Assembly (NCBI GenBank): GCA_964480635.1
Contig: CAYZQE010000028.1
Span: 1 to 25,189 of the forward strand
From: CAYZQE01 sp964480635
GTDB taxonomy: Bacteria; Pseudomonadota; Gammaproteobacteria; GCA-001735895
Reading direction: 5' to 3'
DNA: 25,189 bases
Shown here: one piece after another, positions 1 to 7,091 of the stretch
Layout: each line of letters starts with the position of its first letter
Numbering within the stretch: position 1 is the first letter of the stretch
Translations under genes and position numbers: made by a program
Notes under the pieces: generated by a model
Seen by the model: the letters and a program-made list of their open reading frames with translations, nothing else
Databases searched by the model: none
Told to the model about the DNA's origin: nothing

Positions 1-320
1 AGAAAGTCAAAGACGGTAAAAACCAAAAAACCGTGTTAAAGCATGATGAAGAAGAGCAGATTATTAACACCTTTAATACTAAAGAAGTGGTTGATGATTT
101 TTCTGTGGTGGTAAGTTATGCGGATATTAAGGCTAAAAACTGTTCACTAAGTGCGGGACAGTACTTTGAAGTGAAAATAGAATATACAGATATAAGTCAG
201 AAGGAATTTAGTGAAAAAATCAGCCAGTTTCAAACTAATTTAAATGCACTCTTTAGTGAATCAAAGTCACTAGAGTTTGAAATAGAGAAGAACATGATGG
301 AGTTACACTATGAATCCTGA
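1..320 (+). CDS. hsdM: Type I restriction-modification methyltransferase subunit HsdM, C-terminal part
   Basis: The reading frame is open from the left edge (frame starting at base 3) to a TGA at 318-320, so only the C-terminal ~105 residues of a longer gene are present. The segment DFSVVVSYADIKAKNCSLSAG followed by a helical tail resembles the C-terminus of type I N6-adenine methyltransferases (HsdM). The catalytic domain with the NPPF motif lies outside the window. The assignment is strengthened by hsdS, which starts inside the last codons of this frame (ATG at 310, 11-base overlap); this is the usual translationally coupled hsdM-hsdS arrangement. HsdM and HsdS together form the methyltransferase that protects host DNA. 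A GTG at 33 is only an internal codon. The family call is by recognition of the tail and by context. Confidence 0.8.
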   Translation, partial: KVKDGKNQKTVLKHDEEEQIINTFNTKEVVDDFSVVVSYADIKAKNCSLSAGQYFEVKIEYTDISQKEFSEKISQFQTNLNALFSESKSLEFEIEKNMMELHYES

Positions 321-1581
321 ATTGTCATTTAATGTTGCGTCTTCTCAATATGCAAAAATTACAGATGGGACGCATGATAGCCCTAAACAGCATGAATCAG
401 GAAAGCATTTAATTACGTCAAAGCATATTAAAGGTAGAAATATTGATTTTGAGTCAGCTTATTTTATTTCAGAGCATGACTTCAATCAAATCAATTTACG
501 AAGCTCCGTAGACCAATGGGATGTTATCGTAAGTATGATAGGTGAGTACTGTGGGTTTTGTTATATTGAAAGAAATTCTTCTTTTGATTATGCTGTAAAA
601 AATGTTGGGCTTTATAAAGCAGGCTCAAAATTGGAGGCTGAATGGCTTTACTATTATTTGACTTCTCCAATTGGGAGACAGCACTTAAACGCAGTAAAAT
701 CTGGTTCATCGCAACCATACCTGACGCTTGGTGGATTAAGAAAGCTACCAATACTGATACCAGCGAATAAATCAATAAAAGAAAGAATTGTAAAAACGTT
801 ATCTGATATTGACAAAAAAATAGAACTAAACAAAAAAATCAACACCGAGCTAGAAGCCATGGCGAAGCTCATTTACGATTATTGGTTTGTGCAGTTTGAC
901 TTTCCCGATGCCAATGGCAAACCCTACAAATCATCGGGTGGGAAAATGGTTTACAACGAAGCCCTAAAACGTGAAATCCCTGAAGGTTGGGTGGTGGATA
1001 TAATCTACAATATTATTAATGTTAAAGATGGCACGCATGATTCACCAAAATCAACGAATCAAGGTTATCACCTAATTACATCTAAAAACCTTAAAGTCGA
1101 AGGATTAGATTTTGAGAATGCTAATTTAATTTCAGCAAAAAATTATGAGTCTATTAATAAGAGAAGTAAGGTTGAAACTGGCGATATACTATTTTCTATG
1201 ATTGGTAGTATTGGTGTGGTTTATAAGGTCGATGAGGAAAACATAAACTTCGCCATAAAAAATGTCGCTTTATATAAGGCTTCTAATAATAAAACGTATA
1301 GAAATTATATTTACACGTTCTTGAAATCGTATGACATGCAGAGATATATGGGTAATATGATTGCAGGCAGTATACAAAAGTTTATTGGACTTGGAGTATT
1401 AAGAAATATGCCAATTTTACTAGATGATGCAAAAATAAAAAAGTTTGAAAAAACAACTGAACATCTTTTTATGAAAAAGACTTTAATCAAACTAGAAAAT
1501 CAAAAGCTAACCGAACTAAGAGACTGGCTCTTACCCATGCTAATGAACGGTCAAGTCACTGTTAAAGAGCCTTTGAAATAA
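310..1581 (+). CDS. hsdS: Type I restriction-modification specificity subunit HsdS
   Basis: A 423-residue protein, typical length for HsdS, the DNA-recognition subunit that positions HsdM (and HsdR, not seen here) on a bipartite target. Two target-recognition domains are visible, at about residues 1-150 and 225-375. Each is followed by a helical conserved region; the central one (about 155-200) has the characteristic INTELEAMAKLIYDYWFVQF stretch. The two recognition domains are related: DGTHDSPK occurs at residues 19-26 and again at 240-247, followed in each by H-L-I-T-S-K and then by similar downstream segments. In HsdS the two domains bind the two half-sites in inverted orientation, so similar domains suggest similar half-sites. 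The start at 310 overlaps the end of hsdM and is translationally coupled. No frameshift is seen. Confidence 0.93.
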   Translation: MNPELSFNVASSQYAKITDGTHDSPKQHESGKHLITSKHIKGRNIDFESAYFISEHDFNQINLRSSVDQWDVIVSMIGEYCGFCYIERNSSFDYAVKNVGLYKAGSKLEAEWLYYYLTSPIGRQHLNAVKSGSSQPYLTLGGLRKLPILIPANKSIKERIVKTLSDIDKKIELNKKINTELEAMAKLIYDYWFVQFDFPDANGKPYKSSGGKMVYNEALKREIPEGWVVDIIYNIINVKDGTHDSPKSTNQGYHLITSKNLKVEGLDFENANLISAKNYESINKRSKVETGDILFSMIGSIGVVYKVDEENINFAIKNVALYKASNNKTYRNYIYTFLKSYDMQRYMGNMIAGSIQKFIGLGVLRNMPILLDDAKIKKFEKTTEHLFMKKTLIKLENQKLTELRDWLLPMLMNGQVTVKEPLK

Positions 1582-1623
1582 GTTGAAGGCATGTAACAAT
1601 AATTGTCAATCTTCGGGATAATG

Positions 1624-1732
1624 GTGGGACTAAAGTGCATGGATGCACGGTAGATCTTTTTGTTCTGGAATGAAAAAAGACAAAGTCCCACTTCCAGTAA
1701 TATTTGTTTAGGAGGTGGGACTTTAGTCCCAC
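1624..1732. repeat. REPIN-like palindrome pair, first arm split by a 50-bp segment
   Basis: The second palindrome, GTGGGACTTTAGTCCCAC (1715-1732), is perfect. The first appears as GTGGGACTAAAG (1624-1635) and, after 50 bp, TCCCAC (1686-1691). Joined together they would give a perfect 18-bp palindrome. The intervening segment (1636-1685) contains the palindrome TGCATGGATGCA and ends in AAAG, matching the AAAG before it. From 1686 to 1744 the sequence closely matches the copy at 3225-3283, including the flank CACTATAAAAAGGAT. Confidence 0.75.
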
Positions 1733-1780
1733 TATAAAAAGGATACAATAAACCCGATGAATACCCACAAAACTAAGGAA

Positions 1781-1798
1781 GTGGGGCTTTAGCCCCAC
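1781..1798. repeat. Single REP palindrome before the DUF6880-like gene
   Basis: Perfect 18-bp inverted repeat GTGGGGCTTTAGCCCCAC, the same family as the copies at 1715, 3213, 3254, 3836 and 3873. It ends 9 bases before the ATG at 1808, so it occupies the place where a ribosome-binding site would be expected. Confidence 0.8.
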
Positions 1799-1807
1799 CT
1801 GTGTAAA

Positions 1808-3190
1808 ATGAATGACATCAAACAAAAACTAAACGCGCTGAATGCCGATACGTTAATAAACTTTATAGACAAGTTATATCAACAGTATCCTGATTTAACA
1901 GCCGCTATAGATACATTGGTATTAGCCAATGACCCAGATGCCTTAGCAAAAGCATTTTTAAAACGCATTCAAAAAATTTCACGCAGTACTAAATTTATTG
2001 ATTGGCGAATGAATTATGATTTTGCGTGCGATTTAGAGCGTTTGTTGGACGATATTGAAACTGGTTTGTTAAATCAGTCACCAAAACATGCGTTTGATTT
2101 GGTTAGCAGGTTTTTAAAAATATCGACTAAAGTGTATGAGCGCTCTGATGATTCATCGGGTGATATTGGGGCTGTTTATCAACAAGCGGTGTTGCTGTGG
2201 TTAAAGGCGGCAAATGCTTATAAACAAACAACAGCGACAGGATCAAAAATAAACTGGCTAGAAAAGGTTTATGAACTGTACTTAGATAATGATTATGCGG
2301 TGTATGATGGATTATTACCGAACAGTCATTTGTTACTAAACCATGATGAGCTAACGCAATTGGCATGGCGCTATGAGTCGGAGTTAAAAAATGCAGTTAA
2401 CACGGATGCTGATAATGAAGAATTTAGTTATCACAGCATCACTAAATTGGTGGCGTTACAATCAGTCGCAGCGGCGTTAGAAGACCCTAATCTTTATGAA
2501 CGCGCGCAGCTAATCACTAGCCCAACACCCAATGACTTGCAAAAAAAGAGTATTGTTGAAATATATTTGCGTTTTAATCAGTGTGATGATGCTTTACGCT
2601 GGTTAAGCACACCTTGGGATCAGCGTTTTGAAAGTGATCGTTTAAGCTTGTTAGACCAAGCTTATGAACAAAATAATGATACGCAAGCACTTAAAGACAC
2701 ACGCTTTGAAATATATCAACGCAGTCAAAGTTATCATGACTTTATGCATTACCAAGCGCTATTAAGCGACAATGAAAAGCAAAATGCACAACAACAAGCC
2801 TTAACTTTAGCTCAGCAGGGTGCTCGGTTATTAGTGAATGTGGATATGCTGTTATGCTTAAATGAGGCTAACCTTGCTCAGCAATTACTTTTATCGCATC
2901 CAAGTGACGTTGAAAATGGCTTCTATGATGACTTATTAAATTTAGCTAAACAGTTTGATAAAAAACAATGCTGGTTGGCACAAACTGCCTGTTATCGTTC
3001 TTTGTTATTAAGTATTTTGGCCGCTGGTCGCACAAAGGCATATACCCATGCTGCAAAATATTATAAAAAAATCACACTAATATCTGACAATATTCAAGAT
3101 TATACACCGCTTGAGCATCACCTTACTTTTATGCAGCAACTTGATCAAATGCATGGTAAAAAACACAGCTTTTGGCGGCGTGTTATATAA
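1808..3190 (+). CDS. DUF6880-like helical protein of unknown function
   Basis: A 460-residue, predicted soluble, strongly alpha-helical protein with no signal peptide or membrane segment. The N-terminal third (LNALNADTLINFIDKLYQ, then FIDWRMNYDFACDLERLLDD, then LVSRFLKISTKVYERSDDSS) resembles the DUF6880 family as I remember it. The rest looks like TPR-type helical hairpins, which suggests protein-protein interaction. No catalytic motif is evident and no function is claimed. The ATG at 1808 has no clear Shine-Dalgarno sequence; a REP palindrome ends 9 bases upstream. The gene stands alone between REP elements, after hsdS and before the RAYT gene. A small RM-associated or defence role is possible from location only. 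The frame is intact and its composition resembles neighbouring genes. Confidence 0.72.
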   Translation: MNDIKQKLNALNADTLINFIDKLYQQYPDLTAAIDTLVLANDPDALAKAFLKRIQKISRSTKFIDWRMNYDFACDLERLLDDIETGLLNQSPKHAFDLVSRFLKISTKVYERSDDSSGDIGAVYQQAVLLWLKAANAYKQTTATGSKINWLEKVYELYLDNDYAVYDGLLPNSHLLLNHDELTQLAWRYESELKNAVNTDADNEEFSYHSITKLVALQSVAAALEDPNLYERAQLITSPTPNDLQKKSIVEIYLRFNQCDDALRWLSTPWDQRFESDRLSLLDQAYEQNNDTQALKDTRFEIYQRSQSYHDFMHYQALLSDNEKQNAQQQALTLAQQGARLLVNVDMLLCLNEANLAQQLLLSHPSDVENGFYDDLLNLAKQFDKKQCWLAQTACYRSLLLSILAAGRTKAYTHAAKYYKKITLISDNIQDYTPLEHHLTFMQQLDQMHGKKHSFWRRVI

Positions 3191-3212
3191 AGTTAGCTGC
3201 CTTTGTATAAAT

Positions 3213-3271
3213 GTGGGGCTAAAGCCCCACTTCCGCTAATATTGATTTAGGAGGTGGGACTTTAGTCCCAC
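3213..3271. repeat. REPIN: two inverted REP palindromes upstream of the RAYT gene
   Basis: GTGGGGCTAAAGCCCCAC (3213-3230) and GTGGGACTTTAGTCCCAC (3254-3271) are two perfect 18-bp palindromes separated by 23 bp containing TAATATT and TTAGGAG. The cores CTAAAG and CTTTAG are complementary, so the two halves are in opposite orientation, as in a REPIN. The following CACTATAAAAAGGAT supplies the ribosome-binding site of the transposase gene. Confidence 0.85.
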
Positions 3272-3290
3272 TATAAAAAGGATTTTCGTT

Positions 3291-3815
3291 ATGAACAAAA
3301 AGCATTCAAACTTACCGCATTTAGACATTAAACATCATTATCAATTTATTACTTTCCGAACGTACGATAGCGTAGATGCTTACTTAAAAAAGCTATCAAA
3401 ACAGGCTATACCAAACCGACAAAAACAACTTTTAATTGACGAGTACTTAGATAAATCGACACTTGGGGCAGTACTTAATAATGATGTTTTAGAGCTATTA
3501 TGTGTCTTTATAAAAAAATATCATTCAGTGTTATATGAGTTAATTGCATTTTGTATTATGCCAAACCACGTACATTTGTTAATAAAGCCCATGGCTGATT
3601 TGGATAAACTGATGCAAAAATTAAAGGGAGGCAGTGCCAATCAAATTAATGAAGTTTTGAGAAGAAAGGGCAGTTTTTGGGCAGCGGATTATTACGATAC
3701 ATTAATCAGGGATGACAGACACTTTTCTACGGTGTATCGGTATATTAAAAATAATCCATTGGTGTTAAACGAGGCTAAAGCCTCGACCCCACGATTTTAT
3801 GGTATTTATGAATAA
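3291..3815 (+). CDS. REP-associated tyrosine transposase (RAYT, Y1_Tnp / IS200-like)
   Basis: A 174-residue HUH-type Y1 transposase. The metal-binding pair is H93-V-H95 in MPNHVHLLIKP. The catalytic tyrosine is probably Y151 in VYRYIKNNP, the usual RAYT C-terminal motif. FWAADYYDTLIRDDRHF before it is also typical. RAYTs are single-copy, domesticated relatives of IS200/IS605 transposases that act on REP palindromes in single-stranded form. The gene is bracketed by such palindromes at 3213-3271 and 3836-3888, with a further one inside its own 3' end (3770-3785), which encodes the NEAKAS stretch. The start at 3291 is supported by AAAAGGA at 3276-3282. The frame is intact and both histidines are present, so an active protein is plausible. 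Confidence 0.9.
   Translation: MNKKHSNLPHLDIKHHYQFITFRTYDSVDAYLKKLSKQAIPNRQKQLLIDEYLDKSTLGAVLNNDVLELLCVFIKKYHSVLYELIAFCIMPNHVHLLIKPMADLDKLMQKLKGGSANQINEVLRRKGSFWAADYYDTLIRDDRHFSTVYRYIKNNPLVLNEAKASTPRFYGIYE
3770..3785. repeat. REP-like palindrome inside the RAYT coding sequence
   Basis: CGAGGCTAAAGCCTCG is a perfect 16-bp inverted repeat with the same GGCTAAAGCC core as the flanking REPs. It lies in frame within the last 16 codons of the transposase gene and is followed by ACCCCACG, resembling REP flanks. Confidence 0.7.
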
Positions 3816-3835
3816 GTAAGATTCACTTTATTTAT

Positions 3836-3888
3836 GCAAGGCTAAAGCCTTGCTACCTTAATTAGTAGGAGTTGGGGCTTTAGCCCCA
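3836..3888. repeat. REPIN downstream of the RAYT gene
   Basis: GCAAGGCTAAAGCCTTGC (3836-3853) and TGGGGCTTTAGCCCCA (3873-3888) are two perfect palindromes with opposite-orientation cores, separated by 19 bp containing TTAATTAGTAGGAG. The outer stem bases differ from the upstream copies while the core is kept, so the two arms have changed in a compensatory way. Confidence 0.8.
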
Positions 3889-3932
3889 TTTACCAAGAAA
3901 ATATAAGCTCTATCATTTTATAAAAGGCATAA

Positions 3933-3959
3933 AAAAACCCATAAAATTTATGGGTTTTT
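3933..3959. terminator. Bidirectional intrinsic terminator after ssrA
   Basis: The stem AAAAACCCATAAA / TTTATGGGTTTTT (3933-3945 and 3947-3959) around one central base carries A-runs and T-runs at both ends. It lies 20 bp downstream of the tmRNA 3' end on the minus strand and can also stop plus-strand transcription from the accessory block. Confidence 0.75.
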
Positions 3960-3979
3960 GATGGTGCTTGACGATAAAG

Positions 3980-4342
3980 TGGTGGAGACGGCGGGAATCG
4001 AACCCGCGTCCGCAAGTCCTCTGCCATTGGCTCTACATGCTTATTCGATTTTTAAGTTTAACGCCTTACTACCCAATCGAAGAGGAAGGTAAAACGCGAT
4101 TTTGATGCTTGTTTAGTGCTTTCACCTCAAACGAGTGTCCATCACGATTCTATGAGAGCGATGCCGGGGTCTGGACGCATAGACACGTATCCAGTCCGAC
4201 AGCAATCTTACTGGAGTTTAAGCAGCGATTGCGTAGTTGTCGTCGTTTGCAACTATATATTTGCAGAAAAGTTAACGAGATTGTCTACATTCTCGACATG
4301 CACCTCAAGTTTCGTAACCCACGTCGAAGCCAGGTCGTCCCC
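3980..4342 (-). ncRNA. ssrA: Transfer-messenger RNA (tmRNA)
   Basis: The minus strand begins GGGGACGACCTGGCTTCGACG at 4342 and ends in a T-arm with GGTTCGATTCCCGCC and the encoded CCA at 3980-3982. The 7-bp acceptor stem GGGGACG / CGTCTCC pairs fully with one G-U. With SmpB, tmRNA rescues stalled ribosomes and appends a degradation tag. The tag frame lies at 4218-4250. Length is 363 nt, normal for gammaproteobacteria. The gene lies downstream of rne on the same strand, separated by two inverted repeats. Its 3' end faces the accessory block containing hsd and RAYT genes, and ssrA 3' ends are frequent integration sites. Confidence 0.97.
4218..4250 (-). CDS. tmRNA proteolysis tag reading frame
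   Basis: Reading the tmRNA from the resume codon GCA (4248-4250) gives ANDDNYAIAA followed by TAA (4218-4220). With the alanine carried by tmRNA itself, the appended tag is A-ANDDNYAIAA. The E. coli tag is AANDENYALAA, so this copy has Glu to Asp and Leu to Ile changes and keeps the C-terminal AA needed by ClpXP. Confidence 0.92.
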   Translation of the reverse strand, partial: ANDDNYAIAA

Positions 4343-4368
4343 AAGAAGAATTTGAATTTTAACTGATT

Positions 4369-4394
4369 GAGCCTCTACTGACTAGTAGAGGCTC
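4369..4394. other. Perfect inverted repeat between rne and ssrA
   Basis: GAGCCTCTACT (4369-4379) and AGTAGAGGCTC (4384-4394) form an 11-bp perfect stem with a GACT loop. No T-run follows on the minus strand, so it is less like an intrinsic terminator than the next hairpin. It lies in the region where the ssrA promoter should be; it may help end rne transcription or shape the tmRNA precursor. Confidence 0.6.
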
Positions 4395-4413
4395 GTGTAT
4401 TTATTAAATAAAG

Positions 4414-4440
4414 TGGTGTTGAAAGTTTTAATCAACACCA
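4414..4440 (-). terminator. Probable rne terminator
   Basis: The stem TGGTGTTGA / TCAACACCA (9 bp, 9-base loop) begins 5 bases beyond the rne stop. On the minus strand it is followed by ACTTTATTTAA, a moderately T-rich tract consistent with intrinsic termination. Confidence 0.6.
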
Positions 4441-4445
4441 TTCAG

Positions 4446-7091
4446 CTAATCTTTATTGGATGTGTCAGGAGAGGCGCTAGGCTTTTTTTCAGCAGGTATG
4501 GATTTAGGCTTAGCTTCAACTTTAGTTTCGGTCTTTGTTTTTACCTGAGTCAGAACTGGTTTATCAGTTTTTACTTGAGGCTTTGGCTTAGGAGTCCTTG
4601 GCTTAGATTCAGCTTTCTTCTCAGGTTTATTTTGTGCCTTAACCGATTCTTTTTTTGCTGGTTTTTTTGGCGCATCAGGTTTTTGTTCAGCCTTATTGCT
4701 TGGCTTTTTTTGAGGCTCGGCTTTCTTTTCTACTTTTGGAAGTGCTGGTTTTGTTGTTTCAGTTTTTACAGCATCTTTCTTTGGAGTAGGAGCAGCTTGT
4801 GGCGTTGGCTTGCCAACAGGTTTACTCGGTGCTTCTTTTTTCACCTCAGTTTTTTCTGGCGTCGGCGCTTGTGCTTTTACAGCGGGCTTAGCGTTTTGAG
4901 GAGCCTTATCCTGGGGTTTATTTGAGGGCTTGCTTTCAGTTTGAGTAGGCTGGCTTTGCTCTGGCTTAATAGGCTGAGACTGTTGTGTATTGCCATTGTC
5001 ATTGCCCTGAACTTGAGGAGCTTGTTGCGAGTTTCCAGGCGTTTGCTCGTTGTTTTGAGGTTTATTGCCTTGCTCATTTTGGTTTTGATTGTTGTTTCTA
5101 TTACGGTTTCTATTACGATTCCGGTTGCGATTATTTCTTGGTTTTGTTTCGTTATTATTAGGCTTGTTTTCTGAATCTAGATTAGGGCTATTTTCTTGAT
5201 CAGTTTTCTTATCTATTTTCGCATCAGAATCGTTTGGTTTATTGTTACGGTTTTGATTGTTCTGATTGTTTTTATTACGATTGTTACGGTTTTGGTTATT
5301 GCGGCGACCACCACGTTGTTGGCGATGGCCTTTATTAGTTGTGCTTTGCTCTTTCTTTTTATCATCGGCGGCTTCTTTTTTAGCATCAGAGCCAAATAAA
5401 GTAGTCATTATTCTTGAGATAAAACCACCTTCAGACGTTTCTTTAGGCTTAGGCTTCTCGATTGAAGGGGGCTTAGGTTGAGTATGAGAGACACGCTGCA
5501 CAGCCGCTTTTTCAGTGGTTTTAGCATCTTTGTCCTCTAAAGGATTATAGGCTTTCTTATTGTCTTCTGTGGTTAGCTCATAAGATGCTTTGTAATTAGA
5601 TTCATGTCGGCTGGCATCTGACTCACGCACACGCTCTAGTTCAAAATGAGGTGTCTCTAGTTTGGGGTCAGGAATAATAACAACATGAACTTTATGACGA
5701 TCTTCAAGTTCAGCGATATTGTTGCGTTTTTCATTGAGAATATAGGTGGCACAATCAACCGGTATTTTAACTAAAATTCGGCCAGTATTATCTTTTAATG
5801 CTTCTTCTTCAAGCAGTCTTAAAACAGCTAAAGAAAGAGACTCTGTATCACGAATTGTACCTTGGCCAGTACAGCGAGGACAGACAATTTGGCTTGATTC
5901 ACCGAGTGAAGGGCGTAAGCGTTGACGTGACATTTCCATTAAGCCAAAGCGAGAAATACGGGTAGTTTGAACTCTTGCTCTATCTTCATAAATAGCATTA
6001 CGTAAACGCTGCTCAACTTCACGTTGATTATTGTTTTTAAGCATATCGATAAAATCGATAACCACTAAACCGCCTAAATCTCGTATCCGTAATTGGCGAG
6101 CAATTTCGTCTGCGGCTTCTAGGTTAGTATTTTTAGCAGTCGCTTCAATATCGCTGCCTTTAGTGGCGCGAGCAGAGTTTACATCGATTGAAATGAGTGC
6201 TTCTGTATGGTCTATAACAATAGCGCCACCAGAAGGTAAGTTTACTTCTCTGCTAAAGGCTGTTTCAATTTGGCTTTCGATTTGAAAACGATTAAATAAG
6301 GGTAGTTTTTCTTCAAATAGTTTTAATTTATGAAGAGCATTAGGCATGACCATTTGCATAAAGGTATGTGCGCGGTCATAAAACTCTTGTGAGTCGATAA
6401 TGATTTCACCAACATCAGATTTATAATGGTCGCGTAATGCACGAACCACAATGTCACTTTCTTGGTAGATTAAAAAGGGCGCTGTACGCTCTTTACTGGC
6501 TTTTTCTATAGAGAACCAAACTTGTGACAGGCTATCTAAGTCCCATTGCATTTCTTCTGTGCTACGACCTACGCCTGCGGTGCGAACGATAACACCCATG
6601 CCAGTAGGCATGCTTAGTTCCGATAAAACTTTACGTACTTGGTCTCTATCTTCACCTTCGATACGGCGTGATACGCCGCCAGCTTTAGGGTTTTGTGGCA
6701 TAGCCACTAAAAAACGCCCGGCTAGTGAAATAAACGTTGTTAATGCTGCACCCTTATTGCCTCGTTCTTCTTTTTCGACTTGAACGATAATCTCTTGGTC
6801 AACTTTAATAGCGGCTTTGATATTAAGCTTGCCATTGCTATCTTTAGCCGATTCGTCGATGTATTCACGAGAGATTTCTTTAAAGGGTAAAAAGCCATGG
6901 CGGTCAGCGCCATAGTTAACAAAAACTGCTTCTAAACTCGGTTCGACTCGAGTGATTTTTGCTTTGTATATATTAGATTTTTTTTGTTCGCGGGATGGAA
7001 CTTCTATGTCAAGATCGTAGAGCTTTTGCCCATTGACCATAGCGACGCGGAGTTCTTCTTTTTGTGTTGCGTTGATGAGAATTCGTTTCAT
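4446..7091 (-). CDS. rne: Ribonuclease E
   Basis: Endoribonuclease of mRNA decay and rRNA/tRNA processing and scaffold of the RNA degradosome. By family comparison the start is the ATG at 7089-7091 (MKRILINATQKEELRVAMV); the frame is open 11 codons further to an ATG at 7124, which I reject. From 7091 the protein has 881 residues. Catalytic D303 (SIDVNSARAT) and D346 (VVIDFIDM) and the zinc-link C404-PR-C407 fall at exactly the E. coli positions. The S1 domain is near residues 35-120. GGFISRIMTTLFGSD at about 555-569 looks like the amphipathic membrane-targeting helix. The remaining ~310 residues are disordered: an Arg/Asn-rich, probably RNA-binding tract, then a long Lys/Pro-rich tail. It is divergent from rluC, as in E. 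coli. Confidence 0.97.
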   Translation of the reverse strand: MKRILINATQKEELRVAMVNGQKLYDLDIEVPSREQKKSNIYKAKITRVEPSLEAVFVNYGADRHGFLPFKEISREYIDESAKDSNGKLNIKAAIKVDQEIIVQVEKEERGNKGAALTTFISLAGRFLVAMPQNPKAGGVSRRIEGEDRDQVRKVLSELSMPTGMGVIVRTAGVGRSTEEMQWDLDSLSQVWFSIEKASKERTAPFLIYQESDIVVRALRDHYKSDVGEIIIDSQEFYDRAHTFMQMVMPNALHKLKLFEEKLPLFNRFQIESQIETAFSREVNLPSGGAIVIDHTEALISIDVNSARATKGSDIEATAKNTNLEAADEIARQLRIRDLGGLVVIDFIDMLKNNNQREVEQRLRNAIYEDRARVQTTRISRFGLMEMSRQRLRPSLGESSQIVCPRCTGQGTIRDTESLSLAVLRLLEEEALKDNTGRILVKIPVDCATYILNEKRNNIAELEDRHKVHVVIIPDPKLETPHFELERVRESDASRHESNYKASYELTTEDNKKAYNPLEDKDAKTTEKAAVQRVSHTQPKPPSIEKPKPKETSEGGFISRIMTTLFGSDAKKEAADDKKKEQSTTNKGHRQQRGGRRNNQNRNNRNKNNQNNQNRNNKPNDSDAKIDKKTDQENSPNLDSENKPNNNETKPRNNRNRNRNRNRNRNNNQNQNEQGNKPQNNEQTPGNSQQAPQVQGNDNGNTQQSQPIKPEQSQPTQTESKPSNKPQDKAPQNAKPAVKAQAPTPEKTEVKKEAPSKPVGKPTPQAAPTPKKDAVKTETTKPALPKVEKKAEPQKKPSNKAEQKPDAPKKPAKKESVKAQNKPEKKAESKPRTPKPKPQVKTDKPVLTQVKTKTETKVEAKPKSIPAEKKPSASPDTSNKD

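Noticed and set aside
1551..1825. Minus-strand open frames across the REP elements
   Set aside because: They consist of the palindromes and the complement of the hsdS end; repeats of this kind often stay open by chance.
1624..3888. CRISPR-like array from repeated palindromes
   Set aside because: The repeats are few, unevenly spaced and self-complementary with variable arms; no spacers of constant length and no cas genes are present.
4109..4366. Two plus-strand open frames of 79-85 residues
   Set aside because: Both lie antisense to the tmRNA gene and have no ribosome-binding site or family match.
4395..4925. 176-residue plus-strand open frame rich in Phe, Leu, Arg and Trp
   Set aside because: It is the complement of the Lys/Pro-rich, low-complexity end of rne, whose composition removes stop codons. 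The same applies to other plus-strand frames between 4941 and 5481.
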